Assembly: GCA_049697115.1 (NCBI GenBank)
Contig: JBAVVD010000068.1
Location: forward strand, 1 to 42,687
Direction: 5' to 3'
Source of the DNA: JBAVVD01 sp049697115
GTDB taxonomy: Bacteria; Acidobacteriota; Aminicenantia; Aminicenantales; UBA4085
Length of the DNA stretch: 42,687 bases
The notes beneath the pieces were generated by a model, which worked only from the letters and a program-made list of their open reading frames with translations, was not told the DNA's origin and made no database searches. The position numbers and the translations under genes are program-made. Each line of letters starts with the position of its first letter. Position 1 is the first letter of the stretch. Positions 16,289 to 24,993 of the stretch are shown here, piece after piece.

Positions 16289-18652
16289 TTATTTCTGAAG
16301 AGCGGCGACGTCGTCGATGGCCCACATCCCACGGCCGTACGTGGCGATAACGAGCATATTGTCCCGCGGGTGGATCTGGAGGTCCCAGACCGGCACATTG
16401 GGCAGACCGCTGCCGAGGCAGTTCCAGGTCTTCCCCCCGTCCGTGGTCACATAGACTCCGTAGTCGGTCCCGACATAGAGAACGTCCTTTTTCTTCGGGT
16501 CCTCGCGGATGACATTGGTCGGGCCGCCGGGAATATTTCCGCAGATATCCACCCAGGTCTTGCCGTAATCGGTCGACCTGTACACATAGGGAGCGAAATC
16601 GTCGTCATGCCGCCCGACGAGCGTGATATTGACGGTGGCCGGATCGTACTTGGATGCGACGATACTCCAGACATGTTTGTTGAAAGGCAGTCCAGCTGTG
16701 ATCTCGGTCCAGGTGGACCCGCCGTCTTTGGTCACATGGACGCGGCCGTCATCGCTTCCCGTATAGACCAGCCCGAACTTGAACGGCGATTCGGCGATGG
16801 CTGTGATCGTCGCGAACGGGATGGCATAGGGAAGCTTGCCCTGCTTTTGCGGATCAAAAGCGGTTAAATCCGGACTGATCCGTTCCCATGTTTCCCCCTT
16901 GTTCATGGAGCGAAAAACATACTGGAATCCGTGATAGAGGACATGGGGATTGTGCGGCGAGATGATTGTCGCGGCCAGCCACTGCCCCCGGAATGCGGGT
17001 TCGCCCTCCGCGGGTTTGGGATAAATCTCCTTACTCGTCCAGACGCCGTCCCTGTACTCGGACCGTTCGAGTCGCCCATAAAAGGATGAGGCATACTCTG
17101 TGTTCGGATCGGTGGGATCAACCGCAATATGGGTTCCCTCACCGCCCGGCGCTCCCTCCCAGCGGACCGACGGGGACCGCCTGCGGCGGCCTTGCTCTTG
17201 CAGCGGCGCAACGCCCACTCCTCTGTATGTTCCCCAGTCCTGGACCGAACCGTAAACCGCGAACGGCTTCTGCCTGTCGATGGCGACATTGTAGAACTGG
17301 ATGGTCGGGATGCCCTTATAGAAATCGCGCCAGCTCTTTCCTTCGTCATAGGAGACATTGGCCCCGCCGTCATTCACGTTGATCAAGTAATTCGAATCAT
17401 TCGGGTCGATCCACAGTCCGTGGTGGTCGCCGTGGAGGTTTTCCCAGTTGAGGCCCGTCCAGGACTTGCCGCCATCCGTCGATTTGTACAGGCCCAGTCC
17501 CATGAGGTACACCGTATTTTCATTGCTGGGATCCACGCGGATCTGACCGAACACCCATCCATACGTGCCGCCGAACCGCTCAAACAGCTGATCCGAAGGA
17601 TTGACCTTTTTCCAGGTCTCGCCCTGGTCATCAGACCGGTAAACTTCCGCCCCGACGATATCCGGGTAAGTTCTCAGGCGGCCGTAGGAATCGTGCTCCC
17701 CTGGTTGCGGCACACGGAGTACCGAGTGATTGTCGACATAGGCGTAGACGATATCGGGCTTGCTCCGGCATATGTCTATCCCTATCCGCCCCGTCATCCG
17801 GGTGTCGGGGAGGCCCTGGGTCAGTTCCTTCCATGTTTGGCCGCCTTCGGTCGTCTTGAACAGGCCGTCTTCCCCACCCGGAACAGGATCGCTCCAGCGC
17901 TGCCGGATCCGGTTCCACATTGAAGCGATCAGAGTGTCGGGATTCCGGGGATCCATGACCAGGTCGATGGCCCCCACTTTCTCGTTGATATAGAGGATTT
18001 TTTGCCATGTTTGGCCGCCGTCGGTCGTCTTGAATACGCCTCGGTCGGGATTATAGGTCCACTCGTGGCCCGAGGCTGCGACATAGACGGTCTCCGGCTC
18101 TGTCGGATGGATGAGGATCCGGCCGATGGTCTGTGTGCCAGCCAGACCCATGTACTGCCAGGTCTTCCCGCCATCCGCGGATTTATAAACGCCGATGCCG
18201 GCGATCGAGGCCCGAAAGATGTTCGCTTCGCCTGTTCCGACCCAGACGATATTTGGATCCGATTCGGCAATGGCAATGTCTCCAATGGAAAGAGTCGGAG
18301 CCTCGTCGAAGATCGGCTCCCAGGTGATCCCGGAATTCTCGGTCTTCCACACTCCGCCTGAGGCCGAGCCGATATAGAGAGTGTGCGTGCGGCCCTTGGG
18401 CACCGCAATGTCCGTGCAGCGGCCGCCGATGATGTCCGGCCCGATGAAGCGCCATTTGAGGTCCTTATACGGAGTGGCTGCCTTCAAGGTTTGATGCTGC
18501 GCGTACCATTTCAGGCGTAGCGCCGGGTCGGTGCTTTCGACTTTCTTTGGCCCCTTGGCCGGCTGTGCGGCTTTCGGGACGGCCGATGCTGTAAAAAAAA
18601 CCAGACTGAATGCGATGAAAGCGAGAAGAAAAAGACGTTTGGAAGTACTCAT
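16289..18652 (-). CDS. Secreted BNR/VPS10-type beta-propeller protein
   Basis: A 787-aa exported protein. The signal peptide (LFLLAFIAFSLVFFTASA) is followed by at least eight Asp-box-like repeats of the form GVYKSADGGKTW, GVFKTTDGGQTW, GLFKTTEGGQTW, EVYRSDDQGETW, GLYKSTDGGKSW, YVFRSMNKGETW, YVYRSTDYGKTW and GVYVTTDGGKTW. These fold as a sortilin/sialidase-like propeller of 10 blades or fewer. Such proteins are often labelled glycosyl hydrolase, but I see no catalytic sialidase set. The repeats themselves suggest binding of polymer or peptide. A strong AAGGAGG lies four bases before the start. It follows ftsX by 26 bases and may be cotranscribed with it. Confidence 0.85.
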   Translation of the reverse strand: MSTSKRLFLLAFIAFSLVFFTASAVPKAAQPAKGPKKVESTDPALRLKWYAQHQTLKAATPYKDLKWRFIGPDIIGGRCTDIAVPKGRTHTLYIGSASGGVWKTENSGITWEPIFDEAPTLSIGDIAIAESDPNIVWVGTGEANIFRASIAGIGVYKSADGGKTWQYMGLAGTQTIGRILIHPTEPETVYVAASGHEWTYNPDRGVFKTTDGGQTWQKILYINEKVGAIDLVMDPRNPDTLIASMWNRIRQRWSDPVPGGEDGLFKTTEGGQTWKELTQGLPDTRMTGRIGIDICRSKPDIVYAYVDNHSVLRVPQPGEHDSYGRLRTYPDIVGAEVYRSDDQGETWKKVNPSDQLFERFGGTYGWVFGQIRVDPSNENTVYLMGLGLYKSTDGGKSWTGLNWENLHGDHHGLWIDPNDSNYLINVNDGGANVSYDEGKSWRDFYKGIPTIQFYNVAIDRQKPFAVYGSVQDWGTYRGVGVAPLQEQGRRRRSPSVRWEGAPGGEGTHIAVDPTDPNTEYASSFYGRLERSEYRDGVWTSKEIYPKPAEGEPAFRGQWLAATIISPHNPHVLYHGFQYVFRSMNKGETWERISPDLTAFDPQKQGKLPYAIPFATITAIAESPFKFGLVYTGSDDGRVHVTKDGGSTWTEITAGLPFNKHVWSIVASKYDPATVNITLVGRHDDDFAPYVYRSTDYGKTWVDICGNIPGGPTNVIREDPKKKDVLYVGTDYGVYVTTDGGKTWNCLGSGLPNVPVWDLQIHPRDNMLVIATYGRGMWAIDDVAALQK

Positions 18653-18678
18653 GAGACCTCCTTATCCTTTTTAAATAG

Positions 18679-19575
18679 TTAGATCCTCAGGAAACGGGAA
18701 AGAGAGCTCAAGCTTCCCAGAAATCCCACAATAGCGCCCCCAGCCGTCAGGTTGAACGCTTGGGAGAAAGTGAGATAACGGAAACTGATGAGTTCTTGAA
18801 AAGCGCCCAGAGAAGCTCCCAGATAGATGGGAAACAGCCTGTTCAGAAAATAGAGAAAAAGCAGGGAGAGCAGGCTTCCTGTGATCCCCAGGATCGTGCC
18901 TTCCATGAGAAAAGAGATCCGGATAAAAGTATTGGTGGCCCCAACCAGGCGGAGGATGTCAATTTCTGACTTCCGGGCAAACACATTGAGCTTGATGACG
19001 TTGGAGATGATAAAAAATGAGGCGAGAATCAGGATCCCGCCCAGAAAAAAACCGACGGCCTGAGCCAGCCGGCTCAGCGAATGCATCTTTTCGGCCCAAT
19101 CGCGGTTGAATTGAACGTCTTCAATGCCGTCCATTTTTTTTATGTCTGCGATGAAATTCATTATGGTCGACGTCTTGGTCTCCGGATCTTTTAAAGTGGC
19201 CTCAAACGAGGCCGGGAAAGGATTGCTTTCCAGATTTTCCACGATTTCCTGAAGTTCGGGAAAATTGTTCAGGAATTTTTGCTGGGCATCCTCGGTGCGG
19301 ACGTAGCGGACATTGGCGATAAAGGGAGGCCGTTTGATTTCCCCTTCAATCAGACGGAGGTATTCCTCGGGCAAATCGTTCTGCAGGTAAAAAATGAGGA
19401 CCAGGTTTTTGGAAAGTTCCTGCGCCTTGAAGCGGAGGTTATTGGAAAGGGAGAGGAAAGTGCCCACGATGAGAAAGGAAAGGCAGATGATGGTCACTGA
19501 GAAGATATTCCGGGTTTTATACTGCCAGAGGTTGTTCATGGTCTCTTTGAGAAAATATTTCATTTTCCGGACCAT
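18679..19575 (-). CDS. ftsX: Cell-division ABC-like permease FtsX
   Basis: About 298 aa with the FtsX layout: an N-terminal cytoplasmic stretch, one membrane helix (about 24-44), an extracytoplasmic domain (about 45-165), then three more helices with the conserved ARKSEIDILRLVGATNTFIR turn. FtsX works with FtsE to activate cell-wall hydrolases at the division site. Its ATG shares one base with the ftsE stop (TGATG), so the two are tightly coupled. The length is normal. Confidence 0.93.
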   Translation of the reverse strand: MVRKMKYFLKETMNNLWQYKTRNIFSVTIICLSFLIVGTFLSLSNNLRFKAQELSKNLVLIFYLQNDLPEEYLRLIEGEIKRPPFIANVRYVRTEDAQQKFLNNFPELQEIVENLESNPFPASFEATLKDPETKTSTIMNFIADIKKMDGIEDVQFNRDWAEKMHSLSRLAQAVGFFLGGILILASFFIISNVIKLNVFARKSEIDILRLVGATNTFIRISFLMEGTILGITGSLLSLLFLYFLNRLFPIYLGASLGAFQELISFRYLTFSQAFNLTAGGAIVGFLGSLSSLSRFLRI

Positions 19576-20240
19576 CAATCGAGTTCCTTTCGCAAAAGCT
19601 TTCCTTCATGAAGAAAGAAGGTTTTCAGGCCGAAATGCCGGATGACCTCTTTATCGTGGGTGCAGATAATAACGGTTGTTCCCTGCGCATTGATTTCCTT
19701 GAACAGGCTGATGATCTCGAACGCCAGCTCGGGATCCAGATTTCCGGTGGGTTCGTCCGCGAGCAAAATGCGCGGATTATTAACGACGGCCCGGGCGATG
19801 GCCAGCCGTTGCTGTTCGCCGTAGGAAAGATGCGCTGGATAGTCCCATATCCGGTGATGAAGATTCACCATGCGCAGGGCGATGAAGACTTTCCGTTTTA
19901 TCTCTTTGGCAGGCACGCCCAGAACCTGGAGGGCGATGGCCACGTTGTCAAAAACCCGTTTATGAAAGAGCAGGCGGAAGTCCTGAAAGACGATCCCCAT
20001 GTTCCTTCTCAGAAGATAGATTCTGTGGTTCGGGATGCGGAGAATGTTCTTGCCGGCGATGATGATCTGGCCGTGGGTCGGAAAAATCTCCCGGAAGATG
20101 GTTTTGAGGAGGGTGGTTTTTCCGGATCCGCTGGGTCCGGTGATGAAGCAGAATTCCCCTTTCTTCACCGTGAGCGTGACCTCGGAAAGCGCCCAATAGG
20201 GTTTCTGGTATTGTTTCCAGACGCGATAGAGCTCAATCAT
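19575..20240 (-). CDS. ftsE: Cell-division ATP-binding protein FtsE
   Basis: A 221-aa ABC ATPase with Walker A GPSGSGKTT, Q-loop FQDFRLL, signature LSYGEQQR, Walker B RILLADEPTGNLD and H-loop THDKEVI. It forms the FtsEX complex with the permease encoded directly downstream and couples ATP binding to septal wall hydrolysis. It is preceded by two small membrane-protein genes on the same strand. Confidence 0.95.
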   Translation of the reverse strand: MIELYRVWKQYQKPYWALSEVTLTVKKGEFCFITGPSGSGKTTLLKTIFREIFPTHGQIIIAGKNILRIPNHRIYLLRRNMGIVFQDFRLLFHKRVFDNVAIALQVLGVPAKEIKRKVFIALRMVNLHHRIWDYPAHLSYGEQQRLAIARAVVNNPRILLADEPTGNLDPELAFEIISLFKEINAQGTTVIICTHDKEVIRHFGLKTFFLHEGKLLRKELD

Positions 20241-20301
20241 GAGATGAAAAAAATTATAGCATATCGCGCCGCGCCGTTAAAGAAAAAGCAGAATGAAAAA
20301 A

Positions 20302-20481
20302 TCACAGGGTGAAGAGATACATCAGCCAGCCAAAAATGAGAGACCCGACGACCATAATTAAAAAGAGGAACAGTCCATATTTGATTTGAGCTTTGCGTTC
20401 TTTTCTTCGGAGAAGAGCGAGGACAACGGAGACGAAAAAGGCGTATAAAATCATGGAAAAGAAATGGCTTCGGAAAATCAT
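20302..20481 (-). CDS. Small two-helix membrane protein
   Basis: A 59-aa open frame with two hydrophobic helices (about residues 7-24 and 36-57) separated by a basic loop RRKERKAQIKYG. Its ATG overlaps the stop of the upstream DUF6677-like gene by four bases (ATGA), a strong sign of real translational coupling. It has no recognised family. Together with its upstream neighbour and ftsEX it forms a compact minus-strand set, which hints at an envelope or division role (inference). Confidence 0.65.
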   Translation of the reverse strand: MIFRSHFFSMILYAFFVSVVLALLRRKERKAQIKYGLFLFLIMVVGSLIFGWLMYLFTL

Positions 20482-20888
20482 TTCTTCCTTCCCAGAGCGA
20501 TGTCAAAAGCATCCAGAGCGATCAAATAATTCAAGAGCCCGGCTCCGGCAATATAGGCTGTCCCATATTCAAAAGTCGCCCGGCGCAAATCCCCTGTGGC
20601 CAAGGCAAAAAATTTGGAAAGAATAAAGATCAGGCCGTTTCCCAAATCGGCAAAAAAGGCGAGAATCGTCAGAGGATTATCCATAGGGATTGCCGGAAGG
20701 AACTTGAAGATCTTCTTTAAAAAATTAGGGAACGGGTAGATTTCTCCTCCGATGAGGATTCCCAGAGCAGTCATGGCCAGAATGCAAATGAAGAATATGG
20801 CGCCGCGCCAGAATTTTTTTGCGGCCACATGGCCGAGACCAGGAACGAACCAGCCCAGAATCAAGCAAAGAACCGCTTTCTTTTTCAT
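20478..20888 (-). CDS. DUF6677-like small membrane protein
   Basis: A 136-aa protein with an N-terminal TM2-like block (LGWFVPGLGHVAAKKFWRG), two membrane helices (about 5-20 and 28-48), a central part with IPMDNPL, and a third hydrophobic stretch near the C-terminus (GTAYIAGAGLLNYLIALDAFDIA). The pattern matches the DUF6677 proteins seen in Acidobacteriota-like genomes, as far as I can judge without a search. The function is unknown. It is the first gene of the set running into ftsE/ftsX and has its own promoter. Confidence 0.7.
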   Translation of the reverse strand: MKKKAVLCLILGWFVPGLGHVAAKKFWRGAIFFICILAMTALGILIGGEIYPFPNFLKKIFKFLPAIPMDNPLTILAFFADLGNGLIFILSKFFALATGDLRRATFEYGTAYIAGAGLLNYLIALDAFDIALGRKK

Positions 20889-20910
20889 TTCAATTCATCT
20901 CAGGGCAAAA

Positions 20911-20939
20911 ATATTAATGCAAAAGGGCAATGAAATCAA
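20911..20939 (-). promoter_or_regulatory. Candidate promoter of the DUF6677/ftsEX set
   Basis: On the minus strand TTGATT (20939-20934) and TAATAT (20916-20911) are separated by 17 bases. They lie about 23 bases upstream of the ATG at 20888. The intergenic space is shared with the divergent oxygen-defence promoter at 20970. Confidence 0.5.
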
Positions 20940-20969
20940 GGAAAATTTCCGGTATCAGGGGCGGACAAA

Positions 20970-20997
20970 TTGACACAGAATGAGATTTCATTATAAT
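20970..20997 (+). promoter_or_regulatory. Consensus sigma70 promoter of the rubredoxin operon
   Basis: TTGACA (20970-20975) and TATAAT (20992-20997) both match the consensus exactly, with a 16-base spacer. This is the best promoter in the window. It precedes the desulforedoxin-like, rubredoxin and reductase genes by about 95 bases, leaving an untranslated leader of roughly 85 bases. Such a strong core suggests high basal expression or control by a repressor. Confidence 0.75.
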
Positions 20998-21092
20998 TAA
21001 GACTTAACCGGATTCCTAAGACCAAACCTGCACGTGTGTTACGCTCCAGCGGATTGAAGCGACATCCAATATAAAAGAAAGGAGGAATTCTT

Positions 21093-21227
21093 ATGGCAGA
21101 ACAGGGGAAAACGTATGTGTGTTCTATCTGCGGCCAGGAAGTGAGAGTGACCAAAGCGGGGATCGGAACGCTCGTCTGCTGTAATAAGCCGATGAAGAAA
21201 AAAGAGGAATCCAAGATAAATCCATAA
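21093..21227 (+). CDS. Desulforedoxin-like FeS4 protein
   Basis: A 44-aa protein with C10-x2-C13 ... C29-C30, the exact spacing of desulforedoxin and of the N-terminal domain of desulfoferrodoxin, which bind one iron through four cysteines. It has GGAGG eight bases before the ATG. It carries no superoxide reductase domain. It is followed by rubredoxin and a reductase, so it is probably a small redox carrier in the oxygen-defence chain. A paralogue with a basic N-terminal tail is encoded at 26972. Confidence 0.88.
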   Translation: MAEQGKTYVCSICGQEVRVTKAGIGTLVCCNKPMKKKEESKINP

Positions 21228-21240
21228 ATGGAGGGTTTGA

Positions 21241-21402
21241 ATGGAAAAATGGGAATGCACCGCCTGTGGTTATATTTATGATCCTGCCAAAGGAGATCCG
21301 GAAAACGGGATCAATCCCGGAACTCCATTTGAGGAGTTACCGGAGGACTGGGTATGCCCTCAATGCGGAGTGGGAAAGGAATTTTTTCAGAAGGTCGGAT
21401 AA
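21241..21402 (+). CDS. Rubredoxin
   Basis: A 53-aa rubredoxin with the CTACGYIYDPAKGDP and CPQCGVGKE iron-binding loops and the typical central WVCP. It is an electron carrier that normally takes electrons from the reductase encoded just downstream and passes them to rubrerythrin, flavodiiron proteins or superoxide reductase. A rubrerythrin is encoded at 34200. It starts 13 bases after the previous stop. Confidence 0.97.
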   Translation: MEKWECTACGYIYDPAKGDPENGINPGTPFEELPEDWVCPQCGVGKEFFQKVG

Positions 21403-21427
21403 CTTTTTCCCGGAGAGGTGATTTTAA

Positions 21428-22630
21428 ATGAACGTGACCATTGTGGGAAACGGATTGGCCGGGACGATCGCCGCCAAAACTTTACGGGAGCTGGACAGAC
21501 AGGTCGAAATCGAGATCTATGCGGAGGAAAAATTCCTGTATTATCCCCGGCCGAATCTGATCGACTTTATCGCAGGGAAAATATCCGAAGAGCGCATCTT
21601 TGCCTTTCCGGAACAGTGGTATCAGAATCAGAGGATTCAGGTTCATCTGTCCAGTCCTGTCCAAAAGATACGGCCCGAGTCCCGGACGATTGAAATCGAC
21701 AAAGGCCAAAAGAAGAAGTACGATACTCTGCTCCTGGCCAACGGTGCTTCGGCCTTTCTTCCGCCCTTTAAAGGCGCGGAGAAAGCCGGTGTCTTTACGC
21801 TCCGGACGCTGGATGACGCCCTGCGGATACTGGAATACCTGAACACTCATCCCAAAGTGGCGGTGATCGGCGGGGGACTCCTGGGTTTGGAGATTGCCCG
21901 GGCGATCAAAGCCAGGGGAACCGAAGTGGAAGTCATCGAGTTTGCCGATTATCTCCTTTCCCGTCAACTGGACGTCCAGGGCGCCGCTCTTCTCAAATTG
22001 CAAATTGAAAAACAGGGAATCAAAGTCCGCCTCCGCACGGCCACAGAGGAGATCCTCGGTCCGGGCGAAGTTCGGGGATTAAGATTCAAAGATGGCAGCG
22101 AGAGCGAAGCGGAAATGGCCGTTGTCGCTGCGGGTGTGCGGCCCAATATTCGCCTGGCCAAAGAGGCCGGCCTGGAAGTCGATCGCGGCATCGTTGTCAA
22201 CGACTTTCTGGAATTGAGCCAGCCGAATATTTTCGCGGCGGGCGACGGCATCCAACACAATGGACAAGTCTACGGAATTATCCCCGCTTCTTTTGACCAG
22301 TCCAGGATTGCCGCTGCCAACATCCTCGGCCGGAAAACCGGATACGCGGGGACGACATTCTCCAATACCCTGAAGGTTGTCGGGCTCTTCGTGACATCGG
22401 TTGGACTGGTCCATCCGGAGGGAGAAGGATATGAGGAAATTCGGCTGGAAAAACAGGAGGAGGGAATCTATAAAAAAATAGTTCTGAAAGATGGAGTTCT
22501 CGTCGGTGCTATCTGGATGGGCACAAAGAACGGAGTGAACAGCGTCACGCGCGCCGTGACGCAGCAACTGAATGTGGCAAAATGGAAGGATACTCTTCTC
22601 GAAGACCGGTTCGATTTTTCTCTCCTATGA
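21428..22630 (+). CDS. FAD-dependent NADH:rubredoxin oxidoreductase-like protein
   Basis: A 400-aa two-dinucleotide-fold flavoprotein. The N-terminal FAD site is VGNGLAGTIAAKTL, the NAD site VAVIGGGLLGLEIARAIKARG, and a second FAD motif is NIFAAGDG. Its size, and the rubredoxin gene directly upstream, point to NADH:rubredoxin reductase, which feeds peroxide and oxygen reduction in anaerobes. Nitrite reductase-like and CoA-disulfide reductase-like enzymes share the fold. Its stop overlaps the next start by four bases. Confidence 0.85.
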   Translation: MNVTIVGNGLAGTIAAKTLRELDRQVEIEIYAEEKFLYYPRPNLIDFIAGKISEERIFAFPEQWYQNQRIQVHLSSPVQKIRPESRTIEIDKGQKKKYDTLLLANGASAFLPPFKGAEKAGVFTLRTLDDALRILEYLNTHPKVAVIGGGLLGLEIARAIKARGTEVEVIEFADYLLSRQLDVQGAALLKLQIEKQGIKVRLRTATEEILGPGEVRGLRFKDGSESEAEMAVVAAGVRPNIRLAKEAGLEVDRGIVVNDFLELSQPNIFAAGDGIQHNGQVYGIIPASFDQSRIAAANILGRKTGYAGTTFSNTLKVVGLFVTSVGLVHPEGEGYEEIRLEKQEEGIYKKIVLKDGVLVGAIWMGTKNGVNSVTRAVTQQLNVAKWKDTLLEDRFDFSLL

Positions 22631-23646
22631 AACAGATAGTCCCGCGCTTAGTCTGGCTTCTTGTTTTCGCCCTTTCTTCTTTTCATTTTTGTGCCGCTCT
22701 GGAAACGCACGGCTTCTTTTCCATGGAATATCTGAAAGGACAGGAACAGAGCGAATGGGCGGAAGGGAGCCTCCAGAATCTGAAGGGGGGGCTTATTTTT
22801 TCCGGAGAGATGGCCCCAAAGCTCAGTTTTGCCCTCGAGCTTCAGTTCCGGGAGGTCCACCGGATGGAAATGGAGCAGGCCTGGGTGGGATTTATCCCCT
22901 CGGATGCCTTTCACTTGAAAATCGGGCTTTATCTTGTTCCTTTTGGGAAGTACAACCAGGCCAACCGTCCTGTTCAAACGAGCCTGATTAAGGAACCTCT
23001 TCCCATTCACGGGGCATATCCGTCGAGCTGGCGGGATCTGGGGCTCCTGCTGGACGGACGAATCGGTTTTTTGCGCTATGCGGCGTATTTGGGCAATGGG
23101 CTTCAAGAGGGGGAAGATTTGCGCGCCGGCCAGCAGTTCAAAGATAACAACCGGGACAAAGGCAAGGGAGTGAGAATAGGGCTTCTCCTCAGCCAGAATT
23201 TTGAGGCGGGGTACTCCTATTACAGTGGAAAAATCGACAGCAACAACGAAAGAGGGCTGGCCCTTCAGGGATTGGACGGAACATGGATGACAGAGAATTT
23301 TGAGCTGACGGCCGAATATGTGAGGGCCCGGATTGAAAATCCGGAGCCGTTTTCCCAAGGAAAAGCGGATGGATTCTTTGTCCTGTTCCGATGGATTCTG
23401 GGAAACCTTCAACCACTGGTCGGCTATGAAAAGTGGGATTATCAGGACGCCGTCCATGGAGTCGGCTTTACCGATTCTCTGACTGTCGGGAATGGGATTT
23501 TGGAGAAAAAAAACGGTTGGATTGTGGGGTGCGTTTATTCCCTTTCGCCGAACTTTCTTTTAAAGATAGAATATGATTTCAATCAGGAGAGCAATCTCGA
23601 CCTCAAGAATAATGTCTTCCAGGTGCAGGCCGCTATTGCTTTTTAA
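22627..23646 (+). CDS. Outer-membrane porin-like beta-barrel protein
   Basis: A 339-aa exported protein. The signal peptide ends near HFCAALE. The rest alternates short hydrophobic beta strands and turns, e.g. GLIFSGEMAPKLSFALELQF, LKIGLYLVPFGKYNQ and FLLKIEYDFNQES, ending with an aromatic residue (AIAF) as barrel proteins do. It resembles phosphate-selective porin O/P-type proteins by general look; the substrate is not predictable. The ATG overlaps the reductase stop (ATGA). Its presence in this oxygen-defence operon is unexplained. Confidence 0.75.
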   Translation: MKQIVPRLVWLLVFALSSFHFCAALETHGFFSMEYLKGQEQSEWAEGSLQNLKGGLIFSGEMAPKLSFALELQFREVHRMEMEQAWVGFIPSDAFHLKIGLYLVPFGKYNQANRPVQTSLIKEPLPIHGAYPSSWRDLGLLLDGRIGFLRYAAYLGNGLQEGEDLRAGQQFKDNNRDKGKGVRIGLLLSQNFEAGYSYYSGKIDSNNERGLALQGLDGTWMTENFELTAEYVRARIENPEPFSQGKADGFFVLFRWILGNLQPLVGYEKWDYQDAVHGVGFTDSLTVGNGILEKKNGWIVGCVYSLSPNFLLKIEYDFNQESNLDLKNNVFQVQAAIAF

Positions 23647-23656
23647 AGGGAGTCCC

Positions 23657-24985
23657 ATGGCAAATTTAGTCGTTCTGGGCACACAGTGGGGTGACGAAGG
23701 AAAAGGAAAGATCGTCGACCTCCTCGCACCCGCGTTTGATGTTGTGGCCCGCTATCAGGGCGGTCACAACGCCGGACACACGGTTTATATCCACGGGAAA
23801 AAGATTGTCCTTCATCTGATCCCTTCGGGCATTCTCCATTCCTCCATACTCTGTATCATTGGAAACGGCGTGGTCATTGACCCGAAAGCGTTTCTGGAAG
23901 AAATAGAGGCATTGAAGAAAGTCACGGATATCCGCGAGGAGAATATCATCGTCAGTCAGAATGCCCACCTCGTTCTTCCTTATCATGCCCTTCTGGAAAA
24001 AATCGCCGAGGATCGAAGGGGCGCCAAGAAAATCGGAACCACCTGCCGCGGCATTGGCCCGGCGTATGAAGACAAAGCGGCCCGCCGGGGAATTCGGGCC
24101 GGAGACCTTCTCGACCTGGAAATCCTCCGCGAAAAAATCAAAGACAACACCGATGAAAAGAACAGTTATTTGAAATCCTATGGGGCCGCGGGCCTGGATG
24201 CGGATCAAATTTATAAAGAGTATGCGGCCTATGCCTCCCGGATGAACAGATATATCCATGACGTTTCTTTGGTTCTTCATGAAAAAATTAAGGAAGGGAA
24301 ATCCATCCTTTTTGAAGGAGCTCAGGGGGCGCTCCTGGATGTGGATCACGGAACCTACCCGTATGTCACCTCTTCCAATCCCACGGCCGGAGGAGTGTGC
24401 ACCGGGCTCGGAATTGGCCCGTCACAGATTCACTCCGTTCTGGGCATTACCAAGGCCTATACGACCAGAGTCGGAGGAGGGCCCTTCCCCACGGAACTAT
24501 TTGACGAGAGGGGAAAGATCCTTGCTTCAAGAGGGAATGAGTTCGGATCGACAACCGGCCGTCCCCGACGCTGCGGCTGGTTTGATGCGGTGGCGGTGGC
24601 TTATGCCTGCCGTTTGAGCGGAGTCGAAAAGATCGCCTTGACCAAACCGGATGTCCTTGACGAATTTGAAGAGATTCTGGTGTGTGAGGGATATCAATAT
24701 AAGGATGGGCTGTTGAAGAGCTTTCCATCAGAGCCCCGGATACTCGAGAAGGTTGTCCCGCGCTACCGGAAAGTTCCAGGATGGAAAACACCTGTCCATA
24801 AGATGACGGATTCGGAAGACTTTCCCCAGGCGTTTCAAGACTATCTGAAACTCCTGGAGGACCTGATGCAGGTCAAAATTGCCATTGTCTCAACAGGCGT
24901 GGCCAGGGAAGAAGCCGTTTTGAAAAAAGAGGAGCTTCAGGGGCTCGTGAATCTCAAGAAACTCAGGTCCGTCGTCGTCCCTTAG
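23657..24985 (+). CDS. purA: Adenylosuccinate synthetase
   Basis: A 442-aa enzyme that joins IMP and aspartate using GTP in the first step from IMP to AMP. Conserved parts are the N-terminal GTQWGDEGKGKIVD loop, GGHNAGHTV, RGIGPAYEDKAARRG, EGAQGALLDVDHGTYPYVT and the GRPRRCGWFD block. The ATG at 23657 has GGGAG upstream; the longer open frame upstream overlaps the porin gene and is not used. Alanine racemase follows nine bases after the stop. Confidence 0.97.
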   Translation: MANLVVLGTQWGDEGKGKIVDLLAPAFDVVARYQGGHNAGHTVYIHGKKIVLHLIPSGILHSSILCIIGNGVVIDPKAFLEEIEALKKVTDIREENIIVSQNAHLVLPYHALLEKIAEDRRGAKKIGTTCRGIGPAYEDKAARRGIRAGDLLDLEILREKIKDNTDEKNSYLKSYGAAGLDADQIYKEYAAYASRMNRYIHDVSLVLHEKIKEGKSILFEGAQGALLDVDHGTYPYVTSSNPTAGGVCTGLGIGPSQIHSVLGITKAYTTRVGGGPFPTELFDERGKILASRGNEFGSTTGRPRRCGWFDAVAVAYACRLSGVEKIALTKPDVLDEFEEILVCEGYQYKDGLLKSFPSEPRILEKVVPRYRKVPGWKTPVHKMTDSEDFPQAFQDYLKLLEDLMQVKIAIVSTGVAREEAVLKKEELQGLVNLKKLRSVVVP

Positions 24986-24993
24986 GATTTCCA

